Shown: positions 51,187 to 59,891, numbered from the stretch's first letter. The stretch: 64,000 nt of DNA from Muriicola marianensis (GCF_014638095.1 NZ_BMFH01000001.1:434001-498000); one strand, 5' to 3'. Program-made: numbers and translations. The notes: generated from the letters alone by a model not told the origin.

Positions 51187-51188
51187 AC

Positions 51189-51881
51189 ATGAAAAAGAAT
51201 ATAGTATTAATAGGCGGATCGCATGGGATCGGATTGGAACTGGTCCGCCTGCTACACGAGTCACACAATGTCTTTGTGGCATCAAGAACAGCAGATGACC
51301 TCGATGCCCTTAATGTCACCCATCTTCCCTTTGACGTGACGAAAGATGAACTCGACTTGACTCAGTTGCCGGAGAAACTTCACGGCTTTGTATATTGTCC
51401 GGGCAGCATCAACCTGAAGCCCCTGAAAATGATGAGCATGGATGCCTTCCGGGAAGATATGGAGATCAATTTCTTCAACCTGGTAAGAGTTACCAAAGAG
51501 GTGATGCCCAGGATGGCGGAGGATTCCTCTGTAGTCTTCTTCAGTACAGTAGCCGTGGGAATGGGTATGCCTTTCCACACGAGCGTGGCCGCCGCCAAAG
51601 GTGCCATTGAAGGATTCGCAAAAGCACTGGCCGCCGAGTACACCCCAAAGGTCAGGGTAAATGTGATCGCCCCTTCCCTCGTAGACACTCCCCTGGCCTC
51701 CAGATTATTGAGCAACGATAAGAAAAAGGAAATGATGGCAGAGCGCCACCCTCTCAAAAAGGTGGGTACTCCCGCTGATATTGCGCACATGGCAGCCTTC
51801 CTCCTCAGGGATGACAGCGGATGGATGACAGGGCAGATCCTGGGCGTTGACGGGGGCATGTCTACCTTAAACATATCCTAA
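51189..51881 (+). CDS. Short-chain dehydrogenase/reductase in the photolyase operon
   Basis: A 230-residue NAD(P)-dependent oxidoreductase. The cofactor loop is VLIGGSHGIGLELVRLL; the active site region is VVFFSTVAVGMGMPFHTSVAAAKGAIEGFAKAL, in which a Tyr is not seen in the usual YxxxK position and Thr/His-rich sequence stands there instead, so catalysis may be altered. The C terminus with GRPxxxxM-like ADIAHMAAFLLRDDSGWMTGQILGVDGG is typical of classical SDRs. It sits between the SRPBCC gene and the photolyase with no gap. Confidence 0.83.
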   Translation: MKKNIVLIGGSHGIGLELVRLLHESHNVFVASRTADDLDALNVTHLPFDVTKDELDLTQLPEKLHGFVYCPGSINLKPLKMMSMDAFREDMEINFFNLVRVTKEVMPRMAEDSSVVFFSTVAVGMGMPFHTSVAAAKGAIEGFAKALAAEYTPKVRVNVIAPSLVDTPLASRLLSNDKKKEMMAERHPLKKVGTPADIAHMAAFLLRDDSGWMTGQILGVDGGMSTLNIS

Positions 51882-53186
51882 ATGAAAAAAGCTTCAGTAT
51901 TCTGGTTCAGAAGGGACCTCAGGCTTGAAGACAATACTGGGTTGGTGCATGCTCTAAAGGGAGATGCTCCCGTGTTGCCCGTCTTCATCTTCGATCCTGA
52001 GATCCTCCAGGAATTACCGGAAAACGATGCCAGAGTAAGTTTTATTCATTCCACCCTGCAGGATCTTAGAAATCGACTTAAGGAAGGTCACGGTTCTTCC
52101 CTCGCCCTTTATCACCAAAAACCCCTGGACGCCTTCAAGGAGCTTTCCGCGCAGTATGACCTTGAGGCCGTGTACACCAACAGGGACTACGAGCCTTATG
52201 CAACCAAGCGGGATAAGGAGGTGTCAGAATTCCTAAAATCAAAAAGTATTGCTTTCCACACCTTTAAAGATCAGGTCATTTTTGAAAAGGATGAGGTGGT
52301 AAAAGACGACGGTGACCCCTATGTGGTCTACACCCCCTTTATGAAAAAGTGGAAGGAGCATTTTGAACAGGAGCAACCGCTGAAAAACTGGAATCCTGAG
52401 TTGGAAGGTTCTAATTTCTTTAGTGATAAAGAACTTCCCAACGTCTCCCTGGCCGAAATGGATTTTGTAGAATCTGAGATCAAAGTACCGGAATACGACG
52501 TGTCGACTTCTATGATTAAGGATTATGAAAAGACCCGAAATTACCCTGCAAAGGAGGGAACTTCCAGATTGGGACCCCATTTGCGATTTGGGACGGTTTC
52601 CATCCGCAAAATGGTCGACAAGGCCATGGCCGAAAAGAATGAGACTTTCCTCAATGAGCTTATCTGGAGGGAATTCTTTATGCAGATCCTCTGGCATTTT
52701 CCTCATACTACTCATAAGGCCTTCAAGGAGAAATACGACCATATCAAATGGCGCAACAAGGAAAAGGAATTTGAAAAATGGAAGTCGGGTCAGACCGGTT
52801 ACGCCCTGGTGGATGCGGGAATGCGCCAGCTCAATGCCACCGGTTATATGCATAACAGGGTGCGCATGCTGGTGGCCAGTTTCCTCTGTAAGCATTTGCT
52901 GATCGACTGGCGATGGGGAGAGGCCTACTTTGCATCCAAACTACTCGATTATGAGCTCAGCAGTAATGTCGGTAACTGGCAATGGGCAGCAGGCAGCGGG
53001 GTAGATGCCGCCCCCTACTTCAGGATATTCAATCCAATGACCCAGATCGACAAATTCGACAAGGACAGGAAGTATATCCGGGAATGGGTGCCTGAGGCAG
53101 ATACGGAAGATTACGTTTCTAAAATGGTAGATCACAAGAAAGCCCGTGAAAGATGCCTTGAAACCTATAAGGCGGCTTTGAACTGA
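51882..53186 (+). CDS. phr: Deoxyribodipyrimidine photolyase/cryptochrome family protein
   Basis: A 434-residue flavoprotein that would use blue light and FAD to split cyclobutane pyrimidine dimers. The N-terminal photolyase antenna domain (SVFWFRRDLRLEDNTGLVHA) and the FAD-binding C-terminal domain (TSRLGPHLRFGTVSIRKMV, WREFFMQILWHFPHT, DAGMRQLNATGYMHNRVRM, SSNVGNWQWAAGSGVDAAPYFRIFNP) are all present at full length. Class I CPD photolyase is likeliest; a cryptochrome or (6-4) enzyme cannot be excluded. It is the third gene of the operon, directly abutting the SDR stop. Confidence 0.9.
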   Translation: MKKASVFWFRRDLRLEDNTGLVHALKGDAPVLPVFIFDPEILQELPENDARVSFIHSTLQDLRNRLKEGHGSSLALYHQKPLDAFKELSAQYDLEAVYTNRDYEPYATKRDKEVSEFLKSKSIAFHTFKDQVIFEKDEVVKDDGDPYVVYTPFMKKWKEHFEQEQPLKNWNPELEGSNFFSDKELPNVSLAEMDFVESEIKVPEYDVSTSMIKDYEKTRNYPAKEGTSRLGPHLRFGTVSIRKMVDKAMAEKNETFLNELIWREFFMQILWHFPHTTHKAFKEKYDHIKWRNKEKEFEKWKSGQTGYALVDAGMRQLNATGYMHNRVRMLVASFLCKHLLIDWRWGEAYFASKLLDYELSSNVGNWQWAAGSGVDAAPYFRIFNPMTQIDKFDKDRKYIREWVPEADTEDYVSKMVDHKKARERCLETYKAALN

Positions 53187-53266
53187 TACACTCACCTGAA
53201 TTTTCATGGCCGATGTTGATCAGGTTTTGCTATATTTAGTACCTAACCTATAAGATTGAGTCCTTC

Positions 53267-54694
53267 ATGAAATACTTCGCTTTATTCGTTTTATCATTAT
53301 TTGTGATCCCGGTGACCGGACAAAAGGTCAGTGGAAATAAAAAGGCCATCCTCTCGTCCATAGAAAAGCACCAGGACAGGCTGGTCCAGATCAGTGACTC
53401 CATATGGGCCCTGGCGGAAACAGCTTTTGAAGAGACAGGATCCTCGAAGATCCTGGCTGATTACGCAGAGGCGAATGGGTTTAAGGTAGAGCGCGGCGTT
53501 GCCGGAATGCCCACGGCCTTTGTGGCCACCTACGGATCAGGAAAACCGGTCATCAGTGTGTTGGGAGAATTCGATGCCCTTCCGGGCATATCCCAGAAAG
53601 CCCAACCTACCAAATCTCCTCTTGAAGAAGGGGCAGCCGGCCATGGATGCGGCCACAACCTTTTTGGTACTGCCAGCCTGGGCGCAGCCATAGCGGTGAA
53701 AGAGCTGATCGCCTCCGGGAAGATCAAAGGCACCGTAAAATTCTTCGGTACACCCGCGGAAGAAAAATTTTTCGGCAAGATCTGGATGGTGAAAGAAGGC
53801 TTGTGGGATGATGTGGACGTCAACCTGAGCTGGCACCCCAGTGCAGATACAGAGGCCGATGTACAAAGCACACTCGCTTTGATTGATTTTAAGGTTGAAT
53901 TCTTTGGCCAGGCGGCCCATGCCTCTGCGGATCCCTGGAACGGACGTAGCGCTTCAGACGCACTGGAACTATACACCACCGGGATCAATTACTACAGGGA
54001 ACACATCAAACCCACCGTACGAATTCACTACCACATACAGGACGGAGGGCAAGTGGTGAATGTAGTACCGGACTACGCCAGGCTTTGGGTAAGAGTTAGA
54101 GACACCAAACGCAGTGGGATGATGCCCGTTTATGAAAGGGTCAGGGCCATGGCCGAAGGGGCAGCCATCATGGCAAACGTTGACTATAAAATTTCACTGA
54201 TCTCAGGGATCTACGAAGTACTGGTCAACCGGGCCGGAGGAGAGGTCATGCAGAAAAACCTTGAACTGCTTGGGCCGATCACCTACACCGATGAAGAAAT
54301 GGCCTTCGGGAGAAAAATACAGGAAGAGACCGGTAAGCCCCAGGTTGGTATGGTAAGCGATATCCCACCCCTGAAGGAAACCAAGGAGAATCCCGGAGGT
54401 GGATCCACAGATGTAGGTGATGTCAGCTGGAATGTACCCAACATCAACCTCGGAGTGACCGTGGCGCCCAAAGACACCCCCTGGCATTCCTGGGCTGTCG
54501 TAGCCTGTGGGGGGATGAGTATAGGGCACAAAGGGATGCTCCAGGCTGCCAAAGCTCTGGGCATGACCATGGCCGACCTGTTCGAGAATCCAAAACTGGT
54601 AGAAAAGATAAAAGCAGAATACAGGGACCGCAAAGGCGATGAAGTATATGAACCTATGATCCCTGAGGGTCCGCCCCCCATTGGTAACAATTAA
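53267..54694 (+). CDS. Exported M20-family amidohydrolase (AbgB-like)
   Basis: A 475-residue M20/M40-type metallo-aminoacylase with a signal peptide (MKYFALFVLSLFVIPVTG). The catalytic fold shows ISVLGEFDALPGISQKA, GHGCGHNLFGTASLGAAIAV (metal ligands), FFGTPAEEKFFGKIWMVKEG and GGGSTDVGDVSWNVPNINLGV. It resembles p-aminobenzoyl-glutamate hydrolase subunit B and other amidohydrolases that cleave N-acyl amino acids. The substrate is unknown; export to the periplasm is not typical for AbgB. It is followed after 10 bp by the small DUF6435 gene. Confidence 0.85.
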   Translation: MKYFALFVLSLFVIPVTGQKVSGNKKAILSSIEKHQDRLVQISDSIWALAETAFEETGSSKILADYAEANGFKVERGVAGMPTAFVATYGSGKPVISVLGEFDALPGISQKAQPTKSPLEEGAAGHGCGHNLFGTASLGAAIAVKELIASGKIKGTVKFFGTPAEEKFFGKIWMVKEGLWDDVDVNLSWHPSADTEADVQSTLALIDFKVEFFGQAAHASADPWNGRSASDALELYTTGINYYREHIKPTVRIHYHIQDGGQVVNVVPDYARLWVRVRDTKRSGMMPVYERVRAMAEGAAIMANVDYKISLISGIYEVLVNRAGGEVMQKNLELLGPITYTDEEMAFGRKIQEETGKPQVGMVSDIPPLKETKENPGGGSTDVGDVSWNVPNINLGVTVAPKDTPWHSWAVVACGGMSIGHKGMLQAAKALGMTMADLFENPKLVEKIKAEYRDRKGDEVYEPMIPEGPPPIGNN

Positions 54695-54704
54695 GTTAAA
54701 AACT

Positions 54705-54878
54705 ATGTTCGGCCTATTTAAAAAGAAGAGTCCGCTTGAAAAACTGGAAGCGGAATACAAGAAAGTGATGAAGGAGGCCTTTGAGCTTTCCAAGGTAAAC
54801 CGCAGTGCAGGAGACGATAAATACGCTGAGGCTGAGGAGATACAAAAGAAGATCGAAGCACTGAACCAAAACAAATAA
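54705..54878 (+). CDS. Small DUF6435 (Lacal_2735-type) protein
   Basis: A 57-residue basic helical protein: MFGLFKKKSPLEKLEAEYKK, then VMKEAFELSKVNRSAGDDKY and a helical C terminus rich in Glu/Lys. The MFGLFKKK start and the length are characteristic of this flavobacterial family of unknown function. It lies between the amidohydrolase and the iron-sulfur protein with 10 bp and 4 bp of spacing and is likely co-transcribed. The frame is longer upstream, but ATG 54705 fits the family start. Confidence 0.85.
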   Translation: MFGLFKKKSPLEKLEAEYKKVMKEAFELSKVNRSAGDDKYAEAEEIQKKIEALNQNK

Positions 54879-54882
54879 GGCC

Positions 54883-55323
54883 GTGGCAGAAAGAGAAATT
54901 GTCAAAGAATACGGGCGGGAAGACCTGACTGTAATTTGGAAACCCAAAAAGTGTATTCACTCAGAAGTATGTGTAAAAACGCTCCCGGGAGTATACAAAC
55001 CCAATGACAAACCCTGGATTCGTCCGGAAAATGCTTCGGTTGAAGCCCTGGTCGATCAAATCGACAGATGCCCATCCGGGGCCTTGAGCTACCGGTTGGC
55101 AACAAAGGATAAAAAACCTGAATTAAAAACAGAAAATATGAGTCAGAAAGTAGAAGTGACCCCCAACGGGCCCCTGATGGTCCACGGAGAGATTGAGATC
55201 AAAATGGTGGACGGATCCACCGAAACCAAGAAACGCGCAACAGCCTTTTGCCGCTGTGGGGCATCAGACAACAAACCCTTTTGTGATGGCAGTCACAAAA
55301 AAGTTGATTTCGAAGACTCATAA
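54883..55323 (+). CDS. Iron-sulfur protein with Fer4_19 and CDGSH domains
   Basis: A 146-residue protein that combines two Fe-S modules. The N-terminal Fer4_19 region has Cys24, Cys30 and Cys63 (KKCIHSEVC and RCPSGALSY). The C-terminal CDGSH/mitoNEET-type region has Cys123, Cys125, Cys134 and His138 (FCRCGASDNKPFCDGSH). The start codon is GTG at 54883, the only good start in the frame. Fer4_19-CDGSH fusions are known in bacteria and probably carry electrons or clusters; the partner is unknown. A neighbouring photolyase operon is separate. Confidence 0.86.
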   Translation: MAEREIVKEYGREDLTVIWKPKKCIHSEVCVKTLPGVYKPNDKPWIRPENASVEALVDQIDRCPSGALSYRLATKDKKPELKTENMSQKVEVTPNGPLMVHGEIEIKMVDGSTETKKRATAFCRCGASDNKPFCDGSHKKVDFEDS

Positions 55324-55374
55324 TTCTCACGATCTTTTTACCTCAAGGATAAAAGTCCCTGCAGAAAGTATTTT

Positions 55375-56289
55375 ATGAGATCTCTATGGACCCTTTCCTT
55401 ACTGCTAACCGCCTTTCTCTATGCCAGGCCTCAAGACCCTTCCGTGATCTCACGTCTGGAAACATATGACCTGTCCACCGGACAGCGTACTGTGGTACTT
55501 GAGGAACAGGCCCACTTTGAAGCTCCCAATTGGAGTTCGGACGGTAGGTATTTTATTATCAATCAAAACGGATTGTTGTTCAGGGTATCTCTGGATGGCA
55601 ACTCGAAAGAGAGGATCCCTTCAGGGGAAATCCGGAATTGTAATAATGACCACGGGATCTCCCCTGACGGTACCCTGATCGCCCTGAGCAACAATGACCC
55701 TGATGAGAATGCTCCTTACGGTTCGTCCCGAATCTACTCGATTCCCATTTCCGGAGGTACTCCTAAACTGATCACCCCGAAAATGCCTTCCTACTGGCAC
55801 GGCTGGGCCCCGGATGGGAAGTCCGTCCTCTATGTAGCCCATCGCGGAGAGGACTTCGACATTTACAGCAAAGACCTCGATAATCCCGAAGAGATCAGGC
55901 TTACTTCAGATCCCGGCCTCGATGACGGCCCGGAATACAGCCCGGATGGAAGTTTTATTTATTACAACTCCTTTCGCTCAGGGATGATGGAGCTCTGGCG
56001 GATGCGTCCGGATGGTACCGAGAAGGAACAACTGACGGATGACGCGTATTCCAATTGGTTCCCCCACCCTTCCCCGGATGGAAAATACCTTGTTTTTATC
56101 TCCTACCTTGAGGATCAGGGGCAGGCTCATCCCCCTATGAAGAATGTAGCACTCCGACTGTACGATCTCGGGAATAAGAAAATACAAACACTGTGTTCAT
56201 TTACAGGTGGACAGGGGACGATCAATGTGCCTTCCTGGTCCCCTGACAGTACCAAATTCGCCTTTGTATCCTATCAGGCTGTGCATTGA
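55375..56289 (+). CDS. Exported TolB-like PD40 beta-propeller protein
   Basis: A 304-residue protein with a signal peptide (MRSLWTLSLLLTAFLYARPQ). It has a series of PD40 repeats: NWSSDGRYFIIN, GISPDGTLIALSN, HGWAPDGKSVLYVAH, EYSPDGSFIYYNS and HPSPDGKYLVFIS, ending with SWSPDSTKFAFVSYQAVH. Relatives are often annotated TolB or biopolymer transporter, but the partner is unknown. About six blades are seen. It is followed after 27 bp by a VOC-family gene. Confidence 0.82.
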   Translation: MRSLWTLSLLLTAFLYARPQDPSVISRLETYDLSTGQRTVVLEEQAHFEAPNWSSDGRYFIINQNGLLFRVSLDGNSKERIPSGEIRNCNNDHGISPDGTLIALSNNDPDENAPYGSSRIYSIPISGGTPKLITPKMPSYWHGWAPDGKSVLYVAHRGEDFDIYSKDLDNPEEIRLTSDPGLDDGPEYSPDGSFIYYNSFRSGMMELWRMRPDGTEKEQLTDDAYSNWFPHPSPDGKYLVFISYLEDQGQAHPPMKNVALRLYDLGNKKIQTLCSFTGGQGTINVPSWSPDSTKFAFVSYQAVH

Positions 56290-56316
56290 AACCCGGTCCA
56301 AATAAAAAACTTCAAA

Positions 56317-56760
56317 ATGAAATACACCTTTTTTATCGCACTGATGCTCTCTATCCAAGTAGCACTAGCCCAGGAAATCTCCTTTCGGATCGACCATTAT
56401 TCCATGGTGGTGAAGGATCTCGAGAAAACAGGCGACTTCTATGCCTCAGTCCTGGGTTTGAAGGACATCCCCCACCCCACTCGTGCCGAAGGTTTCCGAT
56501 GGTTCACAATTGACGGTGTAGCCCAGCTGCACCTGATCAGGAAGGAGAGCATTTTGGGGAACCGGTCTAAAAGCGAACACCTGTGCTTGTCCACTGCAGG
56601 ATTGGATAACCTTATCGAATCTCTGGAGCGTCAAAATATCCCATTCTGGGATTGGGAAGGAAATTCAGGAAAGGTGACGCTGAGAGCAGACGGGGTACGA
56701 CAAATCTACCTGCAGGACCCGGAAGGAAACTGGATAGAGGTCAACGATGCGGCACAATAG
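56317..56760 (+). CDS. Exported VOC-family protein
   Basis: A 147-residue protein. A signal peptide (MKYTFFIALMLSIQVALAQE) precedes a single VOC domain: FRIDHYSMVVKDLEKTGDFYA, FTIDGVAQLHLIRKES, SEHLCLSTAGLDNLI and QIYLQDPEGNWIEVN. The expected ligands His and Glu are in DHYS, LHLIR and WIEVN. VOC enzymes are normally cytosolic; this one appears to be exported. Function is unknown: dioxygenase, glyoxalase or antibiotic-binding activities are all possible. It follows the PD40 protein. Confidence 0.75.
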   Translation: MKYTFFIALMLSIQVALAQEISFRIDHYSMVVKDLEKTGDFYASVLGLKDIPHPTRAEGFRWFTIDGVAQLHLIRKESILGNRSKSEHLCLSTAGLDNLIESLERQNIPFWDWEGNSGKVTLRADGVRQIYLQDPEGNWIEVNDAAQ

Positions 56761-56809
56761 CTGCTGATCCCTTAACATATCTATAAGACTGGGGAAACCC
56801 AGCAATACT

Positions 56810-56817
56810 TAATTTTG
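56810..56817 (+). promoter_or_regulatory. Candidate -7 promoter element for the pirin gene
   Basis: TAATTTTG matches TANNTTTG and lies 17 bp before the ATG at 56835. The -33 element is not clear. Confidence 0.45.
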
Positions 56818-56834
56818 GGGCTAAACTGATTGAC

Positions 56835-57836
56835 ATGCCCAATTCCATAAAGAAGATATTTCCCCTGGGATTTCCCTGGGAAACCGAAGATCCCTTTCTG
56901 TTTTGCGTCTACCATCTGGATCACTATCCCAAAGGCAATGATGAGATGGGGCCAGCGGCCTCCCTGGAGGGGAGAAATCTCGGAAACGACTTTACCCCTA
57001 ACGCTCTGGGGTGGCGAATGTACCACGGGCATACCGTTCCCGGTTTCCCTTACCATCCCCACAGGGGCTTTGAGACGATCACCATTGTCAACAAGGGCTT
57101 CTGTGACCATTCGGATTCCCTGGGTGCTGCCGGTCGTTTTGGACAGGGAGACGTTCAGTGGATGACAGCCGGCAGAGGCGTACAGCATTCCGAAATGTTC
57201 CCCCTGCTCAGACAAGACAAAGACAACCCACTGGAACTCTTCCAGATCTGGTTGAACCTGCCGAGGGAGAAGAAAATGGTAGATCCTCATTTTAAAATGC
57301 TGTGGCATGAAGACATCCCCGAAATACACGAAAATGGAACACGGCTAAAGATCATTGCCGGAAGATACTTGGAATCGAATGCTCCTGCACCAGCCCCGGA
57401 TTCCTGGGCGGCTTCTGAGGAGAACCACGTGGCCGTTTGGAACCTCCACCTCAACCCCGGGTCGAGTTTTACGTTCCCGGAGATTCCTGACGGCGTGAAT
57501 CGGACCTTGTATTTCTATGAAGGAGATTCAGCCGTTATAGAAAGTACCCGTATCAGGCCCGATCACGGCATCACTTTGAATACAAATGCTGTTGAGTTGA
57601 CCAACAACGGACTGGAAACGGGTCATTTTCTTTTGCTTCAAGGAAAACCCATAGGAGAACCAGTGGCCAAATACGGCCCCTTCGTCATGAATACAGAAAG
57701 GGAAATACAGCAGGCCATGGATGAGTACAGGCTGACACAATTCGGAGGTTGGCCCTGGCCCTATCCCGACAATGTTCACGACAGGGACAAAGGAAGGTTC
57801 GCCAAATATCCCGACGGTACACTGGTAGAAAAGTGA
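56835..57836 (+). CDS. Pirin family protein
   Basis: A 333-residue cupin-fold protein. The pirin signature is HTVPGFPYHPHRGFETITIV with metal-binding His, followed by GDVQWMTAGRGVQHSEM. The C-terminal cupin region (FLLLQGKPIGEPVAKYGPFVMNT) is present. Bacterial pirins include quercetin 2,3-dioxygenases and redox sensors; some act as regulators. It is longer than the usual 230-300 residues. Its stop is 2 bp before the next gene. Confidence 0.87.
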   Translation: MPNSIKKIFPLGFPWETEDPFLFCVYHLDHYPKGNDEMGPAASLEGRNLGNDFTPNALGWRMYHGHTVPGFPYHPHRGFETITIVNKGFCDHSDSLGAAGRFGQGDVQWMTAGRGVQHSEMFPLLRQDKDNPLELFQIWLNLPREKKMVDPHFKMLWHEDIPEIHENGTRLKIIAGRYLESNAPAPAPDSWAASEENHVAVWNLHLNPGSSFTFPEIPDGVNRTLYFYEGDSAVIESTRIRPDHGITLNTNAVELTNNGLETGHFLLLQGKPIGEPVAKYGPFVMNTEREIQQAMDEYRLTQFGGWPWPYPDNVHDRDKGRFAKYPDGTLVEK

Positions 57837-57838
57837 TC

Positions 57839-58243
57839 ATGGCAGACGTAACTCGACTACTCCTGGATTTTGGTCTTTTCGTGCTGATCTGGATGGTACA
57901 ACTGATCGTGTATCCCAGTTTTATCCATTTCTCTAAAAATGGTCTGGCTGAGTGGCATAAAAAATACACCCCGCGCATTTCCTTTCTCGTCATACCCCTG
58001 ATGCTTGGTCAGCTTATGGTCTACGGTGCATTATTGCAGGAAGCAAAGACTTTTTACACCATTTCCTGCTTCATCCTGGTCCTGTTGGTATGGCTGGTGA
58101 CATTTACCGTTTTTGTCCCCCGGCACAAAGCGATTACTGCAGGGAATTACACTGATAAAACCCTTAAAGAGTTGGTGAATTTCAATTGGGTGCGTACCGT
58201 GATTTGGTCTGCACTCTTCTTCTGGACCTACGCCATTCTCTAG
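57839..58243 (+). CDS. Small four-helix membrane protein
   Basis: A 134-residue protein with about four hydrophobic helices (LLLDFGLFVLIWMVQLIVYPS, ISFLVIPLMLGQLMVYGALL, YTISCFILVLLVWLVTFTVFV, VRTVIWSALFFWTYAIL). The motif PRHKAITAGNY between helices three and four is conserved in an uncharacterised DUF-like family of Bacteroidota. No catalytic residues are evident. It overlaps nothing and follows pirin by 2 bp. ATG 57839 is the only nearby start. Confidence 0.7.
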   Translation: MADVTRLLLDFGLFVLIWMVQLIVYPSFIHFSKNGLAEWHKKYTPRISFLVIPLMLGQLMVYGALLQEAKTFYTISCFILVLLVWLVTFTVFVPRHKAITAGNYTDKTLKELVNFNWVRTVIWSALFFWTYAIL

Positions 58244-58246
58244 AGA

Positions 58247-58570
58247 TTAGGAGCCTATTTGAAACCCCGGAGCTAGTAAGCCTTCGGCTTTTTTGGGATG
58301 CCTTTTAAGAAAGGCTGCGATGAAAGGACATAAGGGCGCCATCTTAAGTCCTTCGTTCCTGATATGATCCAATACCTTGTTTACAAGTGCACTCCCTACA
58401 CCTCTCCCTTCTAGTGATGCCGGCACCTCTGTATGGGTCAGATAGATTGTCCCCTGTTGATTTAACAGGTACTCCACATAGGCTGTGCCCTCATCGAGGC
58501 GCAATTCAAAACGGTGCTGATTTCCTACCTTATTCTTGACTATAGGAATGTCACCTGCCAAACCCTTCAT
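58247..58570 (-). CDS. GNAT-like N-acetyltransferase (YidJ/Acetyltransf_CG type)
   Basis: A 107-residue short acetyltransferase: the acetyl-CoA loop is VPASLEGRGVGSALVNKVLDH and the family tail is KMAPLCPFIAAFLKRHP. The N terminus (HRFELRLDEGTAYVEYLLNQ) fits the small PF14542-type proteins of unknown substrate. Its ATG overlaps the murA stop by one base (TGATG), suggesting coupling to murA. Confidence 0.85.
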   Translation of the reverse strand: MKGLAGDIPIVKNKVGNQHRFELRLDEGTAYVEYLLNQQGTIYLTHTEVPASLEGRGVGSALVNKVLDHIRNEGLKMAPLCPFIAAFLKRHPKKAEGLLAPGFQIGS

Positions 58571-59877
58571 CAGACTCTGGTAATATGGGCTCCGATGGCC
58601 CTTAATCGGGTATCTATGGATTCGTATCCCCTGTCTATCTGTTCGATGTTGTGTATGGTAGAGGTCCCCTTGGCAGACAGTGCAGCGATCAGCAGGGAGA
58701 TCCCTGCCCGGATATCGGGAGAGGTCATGACGGTAGATTTAAGGGTCGACTTAAAATCGTGACCGATCACTGTAGCCCGGTGTGGGTCACACAGGATGAT
58801 CTTTGCTCCCATGTCAATGAGCTTATCCACAAAGAAAAGTCGGCTTTCAAACATCTTCTGGTGGATCAGCACCTCCCCTTTCGCCTGGGTAGCGACCACC
58901 AGGATGATACTGAGCAGGTCCGGGGTCAGGCCCGGCCATGGAGCATCAGCAATGGTCAGGATGGACCCGTCTATGTAATTGTGGATCTTGTATCCTTCGG
59001 TATGGGCGGGAATATGGATGTCATCTTCTCGCCTTTCAAGGGTGATTCCCAACTTGTGAAAGGCGGTAGGGATCTGTCCCAGATTTTCCCAGCTCACATC
59101 CTTTATAGTGAGTTCACTTTTGGTCATGGCGGCCAGGCCGATCCAGCTACCGATCTCGATCATATCGGGTAACATGGTGTGGGTAGTCCCCTTCAGGGAA
59201 TCTACCCCTTCGATGGTCAGCAGATTGGAGCCAATACCACTGATCTTTGCTCCCATCCGGTTCAGCATCTTGCAAAGCTGTTGCAGATAGGGCTCACAGG
59301 CTGCGTTGTAGATGGTAGTTGTGCCTTCCGCCAGCACGGCAGCCATCACGATATTGGCGGTTCCTGTAACCGAAGCCTCGTCCAGGAGCATATAGGTCCC
59401 TTTGAGTTTTTCCGCTTCCACGCCGTAAAAATGTTCTTCTCTGTTGTACCGGAATTTGGCACCCAGTTTAATAAAACCTTCAAAGTGCGTATCTAAACGT
59501 CTTCGACCGATCTTATCCCCACCGGGTTTGGGGATATACCCTTTCCCAAATCTGGCCAGCAGGGGCCCTACTAACATGATGGAACCCCTTAATCCCCTGC
59601 CGTCTACCTTGAACTGGTCTGAGAGCAGGTAATCGAGGTTTACATCATTGGCCATAAACGTATAAGATCCTTTTCCCTTTTTCTGGATCTTGACACCCAA
59701 ATCCTCTAAAAGAGCAATTAGTTTATTGACATCTACGATGTCAGGAATGTTGTTTATGGTGACCTTTTCAGGGGTGAGCAGAACCGCACACAAGATCTGA
59801 AGTGCTTCGTTTTTAGCTCCCTGGGGCGTGATGCTTCCGTGTAAGCTGTGCCCTCCTTCTATAGTAAATGTACCCAT
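58570..59877 (-). CDS. murA: UDP-N-acetylglucosamine 1-carboxyvinyltransferase MurA, Asp in place of active-site Cys
   Basis: A 435-residue enzyme for the first committed step of peptidoglycan synthesis (enolpyruvyl transfer to UDP-GlcNAc). The N-terminal GSITPQGAKNEALQILCA and the later GLTPDLLSIILVVATQAKG and MTSPDIRAGISLLIAALSA match MurA. At the fosfomycin-binding position the loop reads PKPGGDKIGRRRLDTHF, with Asp121 where E. coli has Cys115. Cys-to-Asp is known to confer fosfomycin insensitivity in several bacteria. The downstream GNAT gene overlaps by one base. Confidence 0.93.
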   Translation of the reverse strand: MGTFTIEGGHSLHGSITPQGAKNEALQILCAVLLTPEKVTINNIPDIVDVNKLIALLEDLGVKIQKKGKGSYTFMANDVNLDYLLSDQFKVDGRGLRGSIMLVGPLLARFGKGYIPKPGGDKIGRRRLDTHFEGFIKLGAKFRYNREEHFYGVEAEKLKGTYMLLDEASVTGTANIVMAAVLAEGTTTIYNAACEPYLQQLCKMLNRMGAKISGIGSNLLTIEGVDSLKGTTHTMLPDMIEIGSWIGLAAMTKSELTIKDVSWENLGQIPTAFHKLGITLERREDDIHIPAHTEGYKIHNYIDGSILTIADAPWPGLTPDLLSIILVVATQAKGEVLIHQKMFESRLFFVDKLIDMGAKIILCDPHRATVIGHDFKSTLKSTVMTSPDIRAGISLLIAALSAKGTSTIHNIEQIDRGYESIDTRLRAIGAHITRV

Positions 59878-59891
59878 GAATTACGCAGGAA

